Assembly (NCBI GenBank): GCA_963575745.1
Contig: CAUYUJ010007288.1
Coordinates: 1-47,739, forward strand
DNA from: Prorocentrum cordatum
Taxonomy: Eukaryota; Sar; Dinophyceae; Prorocentrales; Prorocentraceae
DNA: 47,739 nt
Reading direction: 5' to 3'
Part shown: piece by piece, positions 19,063 through 28,478 of the stretch
Layout of the letters: every line of letters starts with the position of its first letter
Position numbering within the stretch: the stretch's first letter is position 1
Notes under the pieces: generated by a model
The model's database searches: none
What the model was told of the DNA's origin: nothing
What the model saw: the letters and a program-made list of their open reading frames with translations, nothing else
Made by a program: the position numbers and the translations under genes

Positions 19063-19260
19063 GGGGGGCGGAAAAGAGGGGGGTGATGATTAGGGGGGGG
19101 TAGATATCATGGCGGGGGCCATGATATTTCTCCAGATGTTATGGCGCCTCTTCTTATTTCATTACGTCCCTGGCCCCCCCGCTGGGCCGCGCACATGCCC
19201 CCGTCATGATTTGCCCCCCCCCCCCCCCCTTTTGGACACCCCCCTCTTGGCCGCTCCCGA
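19063..19260 (+). repeat. dispersed repeat D190, copy 2
   Basis: About 195 bp, strongly similar to 20682-20872 from GGGGCGGAAAAGAGG to CTTGGCCGCTCCCGA. It contains a perfect 10-bp hairpin ATATCATGGC/GCCATGATAT (19104-19113 and 19118-19127, 4-nt loop) and a long C run near 19215. Confidence 0.85.
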
Positions 19261-19737
19261 TATTATTGGCCCCAAGTTGTTTTGATTCATCTGCTTTGCA
19301 GCAATACAAAGTGCTCACTTCTAATTCTTCGGAAGTTGTTTGATTTTTGTTCGGGGCCAACAGCCTCTCATTTCGAATTCTTCTATCCTGGGCCTCTTCC
19401 CGGCCACTGGGGGGCCAGGAATACTTAGAAGCGAGCACAGTTGGAAATGAGCACGGTTCGAAATGAACGACGTGCATTTAGGTCCACGTCATTTGGCGTT
19501 GGTGGAACAGCTCTGGGCGGTCACTGCGCAGCCCCGCCCTGCTCAGCTGGCTTCCTCGGGCGCGTCTGCTGAAGGGCCTCGTCTGTCGTGGTGCCTCTCG
19601 GAGACGCCCACGGCGAATCACCGCCGCCCCCCTGTCTTTTCGGCCACGCTATATCGGACCGCGTGTCCCCCCGGCCGTTGTGGAAACCCTTCGGGGCACA
19701 CCTGGGGGAGGAAGAGGGGGAGGACGAGGGATGAAAA
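19261..19737. other. unique sequence, no gene seen
   Basis: AT content rises between 19260 and 19380. No gene recognised. Confidence 0.4.
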
Positions 19738-19800
19738 AGGAGGAGGAGGAGGAGGAGGAGGAGGAGGAGGAGGAGGAGGAGGAAGAGGAGGATGAGGAGG
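19738..19800 (+). repeat. (GGA)n array
   Basis: GGA repeats, followed directly by a CTTGG array. Confidence 0.95.
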
Positions 19801-20235
19801 ACTCTGGGGAGCTTTTTGGGGCACTCGGGGCCTCCTTTGGGAAGATCTTTGGCCGTCTGAGGGCGTTCCTGGCCCGTCTGATGCCATCGGAAGCTGTCTT
19901 GGGGCACCCTCTGGGCCGACTTGAGGCCCCCTTGGGGCGCTTCAGGGCCGCCTTGGAGGCCATCTTGGGCGTCTCGGAGGTCTCCTGGGCCTTCTTGGGG
20001 CCCTCTGGGGACCCTCTTGGGGGCCTCTTGGGCCGTCAGGGGGCCACCTCGGAGGCCTCTTGAGCGCTCTTGGGGCCATCTTGGCGGCATTTGGGGCCAT
20101 CTTGGGCTGTCTGGAAGCTGAAACTGAGCAACACCAGAATCCTTCAAACACCTGAGGCACATTCATGATTTTGGCGTCTTCGGGCCTTCCTGGAGGTCCT
20201 CTTGGAGCCCGCCTGGATCGTCTTGGAGGCCCCAT
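19798..20235 (+). repeat. CTTGG phased array, block 3
   Basis: Third long CTTGGGGCC array. The last dozen units before 20115 measure 10 or 11 bp each, while the first ones are less regular (9-13 bp). No protein is inferred. Confidence 0.75.
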
Positions 20236-20681
20236 TTAGCTGTCTTGAGCGTTCTTCCTGGTGCCCTGCGGGTTGGGCCGAAGGCCCCTTGGAATTGACT
20301 CAAAACAAGTGGCACGCGTGCCCTGGCTCTTGCACCAAGGAGCTGCGAGGGACAGGAGGCCTTCGCCTCCTTCCTCCAGGAGGTTCCTCCTGTGCCCGGG
20401 GGGGGTTGAGAGGCCGAAGGCGCGGACCACGACGACGAAGGAGAAGAGAGAGGTCCGAGCTCCAGAGACCACGGCCGTGCAAGAGAAGCTTGCAACCCAC
20501 GACCCGACCTTTGGCACGCCGTGCCTCCCCGTGGCAGGCCTCGAGGGGGGCGGCGGCACCGCCGCCCCCCCTGCTGCTGCTTCTTTGGGAGCCCCCCCGT
20601 GGCGCGAGGCCGCTGCGGCCGGAGCTCGGCCAGAGAGCTCGGTCGAGCCACCCCGGCCAGCCGGAGCGCCAAGAACAAGTC
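20236..20681. repeat. palindrome-rich segment
   Basis: Holds several short perfect hairpins: GGGCCGAAGGCCC (about 20274), AGGAGGC/GCCTCCT with a CTTC loop (about 20354-20371), and a 12-bp perfect arm pair GGGGGGCGGCGG/CCGCCGCCCCCC with a two-base loop (20545-20556 and 20559-20570). No gene. Confidence 0.6.
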
Positions 20682-20872
20682 GGGGGCGGAAAAGAGGGGG
20701 GTGATGGCTAGGGGGGGTGGATATCATGGCGTGGGCCATGATATTTCCCCAGATTTCATGGCGCCTCGTCTTATTTCATTACGTCCCTGGCCCCCCCGCT
20801 GGGCCGCGCACATGCCGCCAGTCATGATTTGCACCCCCCCCTCTTGGGCACCCCCCTCTTGGCCGCTCCCGA
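20682..20872 (+). repeat. dispersed repeat D190, copy 3
   Basis: Near-identical to 19063-19260, including the palindrome ATATCATGGC/GCCATGATAT (20721-20730 and 20735-20744). The loop differs (GTGG instead of GGGG) while the stem is kept. Confidence 0.85.
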
Positions 20873-21280
20873 CAAGGATCGGGGAGACGTAGGGCTCGAG
20901 TGTCAGGAGGTGAGGAGGTGAGTAAACACACACACAGACGCAATCAATCGTCGATCCTTACGAAAACATGGGGAACTGTGGGTCTTGGGCGGGAAGACAG
21001 AAACCCTGAAAGTATGGGAAGACATGGGGAATCAGTTTCTTTGTGCGTATTTATGTGTGTGTCCTTGGGCCCCTTGAGAGGAAGCAGGAACTCGGCTTGC
21101 CGACGTGTTCTGACGAGCGCGTGCGTGATTGTGACGGTCCCGTTTTCGTGGGACGCCTGCAGCGCGACCCCGCGCCAAATGTCAGATGGGGCCCCACCAT
21201 TTTCAGGGTCGCCCCTTGGGCTCTTCGGGCCTTCCTGGAGGTCCTCTTGGCGGCCACTTGGGAGCGCCACCTAAGGCCGC
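20873..21280. other. unique sequence, no gene seen
   Basis: Includes a short (CA)n run at about 20925. No gene recognised. Confidence 0.4.
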
Positions 21281-23100
21281 AGTGGCGACGTTCGTATGCG
21301 TCCGCCCTGCCCAGTAGAGTTAAGTCGGGCCTGTCCCCCTACAGGGGGATTTTCGACGAAAAACAAAAAATACTCCAAAATAATAAACAAAAACCCAAAA
21401 ATAGTCAGGGGACAATTGTTGGGGTATTTCTTTGCCTTTTTGGAAGTATTTGTGGGGTATTTTAAATTTTTCGTCGAATATCCCCCCGTAGGGGGACAGG
21501 CCCGACTGAACAGTAGAGCGCTTCGTGGCCCTCTACGGAGCTCCATCGAACACCCCAGTGGCGACGTCCGCATACGTCCGCCCACGGAGTACGGAGTAGA
21601 GCGCTTCGTGGCCCCATGGGGAGCTCCATCGAACCCCCCAGCGGCGACGTCTGCATGCATCCGCCCATGGAGTACAGCGCTCCGTGGCCCCATAGGGAGA
21701 GCTCCACCGAAGGCCCCCGTGGTGACGTCCGCGTGCGTCCGCCCCGTCGAGCACAGCGCTTCGTGGCTCCATCGTTGGAGCTACACGGAAGGCCCCAGTG
21801 GCGACGTGCGCAATCGCCCGCCCCACCCAGTGCGGTGCTTCGCGCCCCATTGGGAGCTCGGCCCCGGTCGCGACGATCGTAGGCGTCCGCCACACCCAGT
21901 ACAGCGCTTCGTGGCCCGAAAGGGGTGCTCCACCGAAGGCCCCAGGGGTGCCTTGCGCAAGCGTCCGCCCCATCCAGTACAGGGCATCGTGGCCCGAAAG
22001 GGAGCTCCACCGAAGGCCCCAGAGGCGACGTTCGCAAGCGTCCGCCCCACCCAGTACAGGGCTTCGTGTCCCCAGTGGGGGCTCCACCGAAGGCCCCAGT
22101 GGCGACGTGCGCAAGCGTCCGCCCCACCCAGTACAGCGCTTCGTAGCCCCACAGGGAGCGCCATCGAAGGCCCCAGTGGCGACGTTCGCAGGCGCCCGCC
22201 ACACCGAGTACAGGGCTTCGTTGCCCCATTGTGAGCTCCACCGAAGGCTCCAGTGGCGACGTTCGTATGCGTCCGCTCTGCCCGATACATCGTTTCGTGG
22301 CCCCAGTGGGGGCTTCACCGAAGGCCCCAGTGGCGACGTTCGCGTGCGTCCGCCCCATCGAGCACAGCGCTTCATGGCCCGAAAGGGAGCTCCACCGAAG
22401 GCCCCGGTGGCGACGTGCGCAAGCGTCCGCCCCACCCCGTGCAGCGCTTCATGGCCCCATGGGGAGCTCCATCGAAGGCCCCAGTGGCGACGTCCGCATA
22501 CGTCCGCCCACGGAGTACAGCGCTTCGTGGCCCCAAAGTTGGAGCTCCACCGAAGGCCCCAGTGGCGACGTCCGCATGCGCCCGCCTTTCCGAGTGCAGC
22601 GCTTCGTGGCCTCATAGTTGGAGCTACACGAAAGGCCCCAGTGGCGACGTGCGCAAGCGTCCGCGCCACCCCGTGCAGCGCTTCGTGGCCCCATAGGGAG
22701 CGCTTCCATCGAAGGCCCCGGTGGCGACGTTCGCATGCGCCCGCCTTTCCGAGTCCAGCGCTTCGAGGCCCCATAGGGAGCGCTTCCATCGAAGGCCCCA
22801 GTAGCGACGTCCGCATGCGTCCGCCTTTTCGAGTGCAGCGCTTCGAGGCCCAATTGTGAGCTCCACCGAAGGCCCCAGTGGCGACGTTCGCAGGCGTCCG
22901 CCGCACCAAGTGCAGCGACTCGCGGCCCCACAGGGGGCTCCACCGAAAGTCCCAGCCCTGTGGCGACGTCCGCGTGCGTCCGCCCCACGCTGCGCAGCGC
23001 CTTGTGCTATGCTCATCTCAGCGCACCCCTCACACGTTTCGTGGCCCCACAGGGAATTCCACCGAGCACCCCAGTAGCTAGGTTCGCGTGCGCTCACCGC
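21281..23100 (+). repeat. satellite array of about 77-bp units
   Basis: About 21 tandem units, each with GTGGCGACGT, a GCGTCCGCCC core, CAGTACAGCGCTTCGTGGCC and a GAGCTCCACCGAAGGCCCC tail. Unit starts lie near 21281, 21552, 21641, 21720, 21798, 21868, 21947, 22023, 22100, 22179, 22253 and onward at 70-82-bp spacing. The first unit is split by a MITE (21320-21510). Long frames are open on both strands because many units are near 78 bp (26 codons), but unit lengths vary and break the phase, so it is treated as non-coding satellite. Confidence 0.9.
21320..21510 (+). mobile_element. MITE M21, copy 1, in the satellite
   Basis: 191-bp AT-rich palindromic element in GC-rich DNA. Ends are TTAAGTCGGG and CCCGACTGAA; the terminal inverted repeats continue for about 30 bp (GCCTGTCCCCCTAC...). 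It is flanked by the perfect 8-bp duplication CAGTAGAG (21312-21319 and 21511-21518) and interrupts a satellite unit at CAGTA(G/C)AGCGC. The interior can fold back on itself (CGACGAAAAA against TTTTTCGTCG). Non-coding; an 8-bp duplication is typical of hAT and some other DNA transposons. A second copy is at 44346-44537. Confidence 0.9.
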
Positions 23101-23230
23101 GCCCATTTCGGCACATCCGTCACGCGTTTCGCGGCCCCAGCTGGGAGCCCCAGTGAAGGCGATACTCGCGACTGCGTTACTCACAACTGCAGCTTGCTGT
23201 GCCCTGCCCGCCCTCCTCACTCCTCCCTTC
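23101..23230. other. end of satellite / unique spacer
   Basis: Decayed satellite sequence passing into unique DNA. Confidence 0.4.
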
Positions 23231-23345
23231 TGCCGCACTCCTTCTACTCCTCCTCCTCCTCCGCCTCCCCCTCCCCCTCCTCCTCCTCCTCCTCCTCCTC
23301 CTCCTCCTCCTCCTCCTCCTCCTCCTCCTGCCTCCTCCTCCTGCC
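23231..23345 (+). repeat. (TCC)n array
   Basis: TCC/CTC repeats, with CCTCCTGCC units at the 3' end. Confidence 0.95.
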
Positions 23346-23579
23346 TCCTCCCTCCCCCCTGCCCCGCCTCCCTCCTCTACGTTTCTACGTTTCTCGCTAT
23401 GCAGCGTCTTGTCGCGCGCCCCGCGGGCGCGGAGCGCTCTGCAGCGGCCCTCCAGGGCCGTGCGGGCACTCAGACAGCGGCCCCGGGAACCCGACCCCGA
23501 GGAAAGCAGGGAGCCAGGGACCAAACAATCACAGAGAAGGGAGAAGGGGGGCCGGGTTTCAGCAAAACTAAAAAGATGA
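23346..23579. other. spacer, no gene seen
   Basis: GC-rich sequence; no gene recognised. Confidence 0.4.
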
Positions 23580-23930
23580 GGGCCCGTCTGGGCCCTCAGC
23601 GGGCGCTGCGCTCGCCCGTGCCAGCTCAGCCAGCTCGGCGCGCAGCCAGGCCTTCGGCCTCTTTGTGGGCGGTCGGCCTCTTGTGTGGCGGCTGGGCTCC
23701 CTTCGGCGCCTCGCGCTGAGCCCAGCCGCCAGATCATCAGATGGATGGCCGCCTTCTCTGCGGCGGCCTCCACCCTACGGCGCTTAGCGCTGTGGAGGCC
23801 CGCCGAGCCTCTCTTGGACTCCGGCGGCTCTGCAGCAATCTCCTCGCCTGCCACGCGAGGGCGGTGGGGAGACACCCTTCGGCGCCAGGCGCTGTGTCTC
23901 CCTCACCGCGGGGCAGGCTGCCCCTTTTGG
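23580..23930. repeat. cluster of hairpins with a shared apex
   Basis: Three hairpins have different stems but the same apical sequence CGGCG-N5-CGCTG preceded by CCTT or CCTA. (1) A 14-bp perfect stem 23686-23699/23718-23731. (2) A 9-bp perfect stem 23765-23773/23792-23800. (3) A 15-bp stem with one bulge 23861-23875/23894-23909. Each apex can itself pair as a 5-bp stem with a G-T wobble. Function unknown. Confidence 0.65.
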
Positions 23931-24070
23931 TCGAGTACTCCATGGCTTGTAATTCTCCATGGTGACTGACGCTGTATACTTCCAGTACTGCCTGACGTTG
24001 CAGAGCTGCTCCATGTAGAGCTTGCGCTTGTAGGGCTCCATGTAGAGCTGCGGTGCTGCCGTCGTCAGTC
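23930..24070 (-). other. short exon-like open frame
   Basis: On the minus strand, after a TGA near 24070, an open stretch reads through QLYMEPYKRKLYMEQL and VRQYWKYTASVTMENY before running into the hairpin block. The residue mix is protein-like, LYME(P/Q) is repeated, and AG acceptor dinucleotides lie just upstream. It is not recognised as a known family and may be a gene fragment or chance. Confidence 0.2.
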
Positions 24071-25309
24071 ATGACCCCCCTGCTTTTGAGGTGCAGGGGG
24101 GTGCTGATCACGGATGTTGTAGATGTCGATGTATGGGGGCTGAGTGCAAGATGTGGAGCGAGTTGGACGGTCGTTGGGGGTCGGTTCGTTGCTGGTGTTG
24201 TGTTGGTTGTGGGCTCCCAAGGCCTCCATGCACCGACTTCAAGTGGGGGTCCTTGCTGTCCCACCTCGTCCCGCTATGGCTAGGGGTCACGGTGCCCTCG
24301 GTGGGGGCGAACCCCAGGCCTGGTACTTGTTATCGTCGGAGTGGGGTGTCTCGGCTGTCCAGCTTCGCCCTCGGGCGATCGGGTAGCTCCTCCGTCTCCA
24401 TGGGAATGGTGGGGGTGGCGAGCTAGGGCGGACCGCGGGGGCGCAGGTAGTGGCCGTCCTACCCCCCCCCCCTGCCCCTCACCATCCCCGCTGGCGGGCG
24501 CGGGAAGTACTCGTCCTTCCCCCCCAGCCCTTCGAGCCCGTCTCGAAGCCCTTCGAGCCCGTCTCGAAGTTTGATCCTCACCAGGACAGCGTTGACTTGG
24601 CAGGAGTTGTGTGGGGTCGTGCTGGGTATGCTGTCGATGTCGGTCGGTGGTGCGCTGGCGGCCAATGGGCCGCCCGCTGCCAGCCAGCTGGCGCCATCCA
24701 AATTGTAGATATCCAGTCGCCGCCGGGGTGCACAACAAAACGTGGCGACTTGTGCCTGGGGCGTTCCCTCGCATTCGGGGCTTCCCCAGGACTTGCGTTC
24801 TAACCATAGCAAAACTTGGCGACGCTGCCTGAGGTCTTCCCACGCATTCGGGGCTTCCTCAGGACTTAAGCAGCACTCCGTAATGCCTTGTCCAGGGCGC
24901 AAGATAATCATAGAAATATATGCCAAAGGAAAGTCGCTAAATCCAGAAAGTGCTCGAGGGGGGGGCACGCTCCGTCGCCATTGAGGGATCGTGCCCACCC
25001 GTATGGGCGCTACGGGTCCCCCCCCCTCGGGAGCACGCAATCGTTGTCCAGGTCGCAGCCGTGCCAGTAACCCAGTAGCAACGGGGTATTGGGCCATGCA
25101 GTAGGTGCGCTGATGCTGACACGTCTGCTGCCAATCTGAAATACTCTGTATACAATATTGTAATGCCAGCTGCCCTCAAATCTGTAGCAGGCCGGTGGTC
25201 TGCGCCAAACTGCAGACCAATGTTCCCTTCAGGGGCTGAAGTATATAATACTGAACGCTTGACTCGACTAGCTGCACCAAATAATGTAGCGCCGCTGCAG
25301 TGCCAGCTG
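24071..25309. repeat. no gene seen; two small tandem duplications
   Basis: CCCTTCGAGCCCGTCTCGAAG is repeated twice in tandem at about 24531-24570. Two diverged units of about 76 bp (near 24732-24800 and 24808-24872) share GCAAAAC, TGGCGAC and GCATTCGGGGCTTCC. The 3' part may be the 3' UTR of element B. Confidence 0.55.
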
Positions 25310-26092
25310 CTAGCGCCGATGGTTGCCCCATGCCCTGTGACAGTCATGGCCGAGCTGCTCTGGCTCAATGTAGTAATCCAAGGGGGCGTAGAACCTGTGG
25401 TAGCATTCATCCGTTTCGGCCCACATTGCCTCTTCGTCAGCAAGCTGCCCCCAGTGGGCTGCGAAAGCGGTAGCCATTGCCTTGCACAGCCTTGATGGGT
25501 ACTCTTTGAGGGGGGCGGTCCTCCAGCCGCCTTGGCCGTCTCGTCCGTAAGCTCTGGCATGTCCCGTATGTCGGCATAGCTGTCCCCCAGGTACCGCCCT
25601 TAGCTCCTGTGCGAGTTCACCGAGGTGTGCCGCCATCAGACAGGTTGGTTTTCTCGCAGCCTGCCCAAACTGGCACTGGTCTATGTAGTGAAGTTCGACG
25701 CCCGTCTGCTCCAGGAGCCAGAGTGTCTCTGCTCGCTGCCAGCTGCTAGGCGCTTGAGGGCACCAGGTGGCTGGGGCGGGATGCTCGAGTACGGCTGAAA
25801 CGTTGTACTGCAGGCCCGTGGTGATGAGTAGTAAAGCTGTCCTGTATAGCTCGTTGGCTAGTGCGATCTGTTGATGCTCCGCTTGACTAGCTGCTTGTAT
25901 GCCCCAGGGGTATTCATGTGTACGTAGTGGTCGTGGTGCATTCCCCTCGGCGGCATGCCAGCGCGATGATCACCACGTCTCGCAGGGCGGGCCCGCCACA
26001 ATACCAAATATTTTCCCCTGTCGCATCGCTGCGCACCAAAAATCGACGACGTCTGGCTTCGTCAGGTCTCCTTTGTCGGGGTCTATCTGCTA
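25310..26092 (-). pseudogene. C5-DNA-methyltransferase-like domain of element B (broken)
   Basis: After a one-base shift from the zinc-finger frame near 26090, the minus strand reads IDPDKGDLTKPDVVDFWCAA, then GIVAGPPCETW at about 26005-25973. The GPPC is equivalent to motif IV of cytosine-5 methyltransferases, with the catalytic Cys at 25982-25984. An in-frame TGA follows at 25972-25970. Beyond it the same frame stays open to 25310 and contains LEHPAPATW (position of motif VI, usually ENP/ENV) and DQCQFGQAARKPT (about 25681-25643), which resembles the C-terminal YG..RKPT signature of phage-type C5 methyltransferases. The motif I-like part, LHLFSGRRR, lies in the preceding frame. The assignment rests on motif pattern and order, not on an alignment. 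As it stands the domain cannot be translated whole. Confidence 0.65.
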
Positions 26093-26663
26093 CCAAGTTA
26101 CATTCCCGAATGTTCATCTCGAAATGGTACTGGAAATCCTCGATTCGACGTCTGCCCGAGAAAAGGTGCAGCAAGAACATAGCCGTAGTAACCATGGGCC
26201 TGCACGGTGAGAATGCGTTTGCAGGTGGTGTCGCTGTTTGGACGTCCGCTGCTGCAGGCGGGGCCGGCGAGAGTTGGAGCTGATGCTGCTCTATGTAGTC
26301 GGCCAGCTTGAGCTGTATGACCTGTTGGGCGGGCACCAGCGCCTTTGTAGCTCCATGCCCCATTGCCTTCCTCGCCGCCACAGCTTCTCGTTCTTCTTCT
26401 CGGCGTTCGGCTGCCTCCTGCAAATCCATTGGGACTTCGATTGCTTGGAGGACCGCCAGGCATATGGGGCACCTTCTCAGGTGCTTGAGTATGCGCGATC
26501 TCGTTATGAAGTTCTTCCCGCACCCAGGGCAGGTAGTCGAACGGGCAAGCAATTCGGGAAGGTCGTAGCCGATGTGTTCCATGGTGCGATGGCGCTTCCA
26601 TGCTCCCCGAGTTTTTAATATCTTGCCACACTCATGAGAGGTTTTCCGCGAAGGGGGCTCCGG
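26093..26663 (-). pseudogene. C2H2 zinc-finger and methyltransferase N-terminal part of element B
   Basis: An open frame begins after a TAA at 26666-26664. It shows HECGKILKTRGAWKRHRTMEH, a zinc finger that seems to have lost its first Cys, then CPGCGKNFITRSRILKHL with a following RRCPIC (about 26527-26461). A charged Glu/Arg-rich linker and a proline-rich spacer follow, then LHLFSGRRR at about 26177-26145, read as motif I of the methyltransferase-like domain. Downstream of CNLVAD the true reading passes to the next frame. It lies 120 nt after the stop of the RT frame; in an intact element it was probably continuous with RT. Confidence 0.6.
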
Positions 26664-26784
26664 TTACGGGAGGGGGGAACGAAATTAGAGCGGCGTGATG
26701 GTTGGGGGGTGCTAAGGTGAGGCGGGTGGTTTAACGGTGTCGGCATTGGACTTTCGGGCTCAGACGGACGAGATCGGGTGGGCT

Positions 26785-28478
26785 CTAAGGTAAGACTGGG
26801 CGACATATTAGCCCAGTGCTGTGCAGCGCGGCAGCCCGCTCGAAGTTGGGCGTGGTCATTCCAAACTCTTGCGCTAGACGGTGTAGCTGCCTTTGCCATA
26901 CTCGATGACGGTATATGTCGTGCTGCCATGCTTTGTACCTGAGCCACGCACGGGTGATCGTGGCTTGTGCGGCTCGCACATGCTGTGTGCGTAGCCATCG
27001 TATCAAGCCCCTGATGTCGCTGCCAATGTCCTCGTCGTCTAGTAGGAAACTTCTTATCCAGTCCAGATCTTCGACGATAAGAGCATTCCAGGCCTTCTCA
27101 TCCTCCCAAAGCTCGTCGATGAGGCGGTGGAGGAAGGGCGTGTCTGCATGCGCCATTCTGGCCAAGTACATCAGGCGCCGTCGGCGCAGGTACATATGGA
27201 TCGGTACTTCGTCACACATCAAGTATATTTCGTCATCCAAGGTATGTGCATGTCCCGCGCTGTGTCGCTGTTGTCTTGCGGCGGCCCGCAGGCTCGCCAT
27301 GTGTCTGCTCTGCAGCATCTGCTTCTGCTGTACTGTAAGTGGCCCCCATACTTCGCAGTCGTAGGTCAGCTTGCTTTGCGCCAGTGCCGTGAGATACAAC
27401 AGCTTGGCCTTGAGGTCGATGTGCGGCAGGCGGAAGATGGACTTCTTCAAGGGGCCCTCTGCGGATCTGTGGTCTATGATGCGTCTCATAAGGTTCGGCC
27501 CCTCCCCGCCATCACTTGTCACAATATTGCCCAATGTGAGTCCCTGGGTCGTGACCTCCGCCGTTGTAACTTCAGTGCTGGTTGGCGGCTGACCATCCTC
27601 GCGCAGCAGCGTGATGGGATTTGTCTTGAAAATCTTCGCCTTGATATGCTGTTTGGCGTGCCCATCAATATGCAGCAACGCGTTGGTCTTCATGGGGTGT
27701 AGGTCATGCCCAAAGATCTTGAGTCTCCTTGCAATGATGGACAATATGTCGAAGATGCTGCTCTCGATTTTCGTGTTGTCGTTAAGTGCGCACAGGAATG
27801 TCGCGTCGTCCATGAAGGATACTTCTGGCAGGGTCCCCTCCAGCCCTTGGAGCTGGCCTGACGTGACAATGGCTTGTTCGCCCGCCGGTGGTAGTTGTAG
27901 TAAGTACCCTCCTGAATGTAGCTCCTGCTCCAGCGGGCCCAGGGCGTGCGCGAAGCTGATGTTGAAGATGAGGTCGGCCAGGCCGTTGCCTGGGCGTGTG
28001 CCCTTGCGGCTCTCCGCGCAAAGCTCCTCTCCCCGCACTTGGAAGAATGTCGTGTCGTGTGCTTCTTCTAGCTGGAATCGCAGGTTCTCGTCTACATCGT
28101 TGAGTGCTAAGTAGCCTGGTGACGCGATCAGCTGCTGGATGGCCGGCATGAGCCATTCGGGTGGGGCGCCTCCTGCCATCACCTTTAGGAGCCAAGGCTT
28201 CTCCCCTTCCCGTCCCAGCACAAATTCTCGAATAACCGAATAAAAGGCCTGTCGTAGATCCAACAGGATGCCGACTGCGCTGAGACGTCTCCGCCTGCAG
28301 ATCCTGAAGAACGCTTTGATAGTATGGGTGGAGTACGCGCCTGACTTCTTCGGGATTCCGCCATGCTGGGTGACTCTCAGCAGGCTGCTGCAGACCCTCA
28401 ACGTAGTTGCGCGGAGCCACTTGTGGTAGTGCTTGGCCACGGTGTTGTTGAGGAGGATCGACCTGTAATATTCCAGGC
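26785..28478 (-). pseudogene. reverse transcriptase of element B
   Basis: The frame that is meaningful from about 28478 starts with LEYYRSILLNNTVAKHYHKW, the conserved N-terminal entry of a LINE RT. It has motif A LLDLRQAFYS (catalytic Asp at 28258-28260), motif B GTRPGNGLADLIFNISF and motif C FMDDATF (Asp pair at 27805-27810), then a thumb-like and connection region ending at a stop at 26785. The RT core of about 560 aa is unbroken and all three catalytic aspartates are present. Upstream it is fused out of frame to a truncated endonuclease, so the element ORF as a whole is inactive. The family is a dinoflagellate LINE-like RT, diverged from the RT of element A. Confidence 0.8.

Noticed and set aside
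20236-20740. Overlapping 150-170-codon frames on both strands
   Set aside because: Region is a palindrome-rich GC segment; frames on opposite strands mirror each other and show no domain.
21533-22909. 458-codon minus-strand frame in the satellite
   Set aside because: Follows from units close to 78 bp; several frames are open at once and unit-length changes shift the repeat motif between frames.
24459-25097. 212-codon minus-strand frame after element B
   Set aside because: Contains internal tandem duplications and no recognised motif; more likely 3' UTR or flanking DNA.
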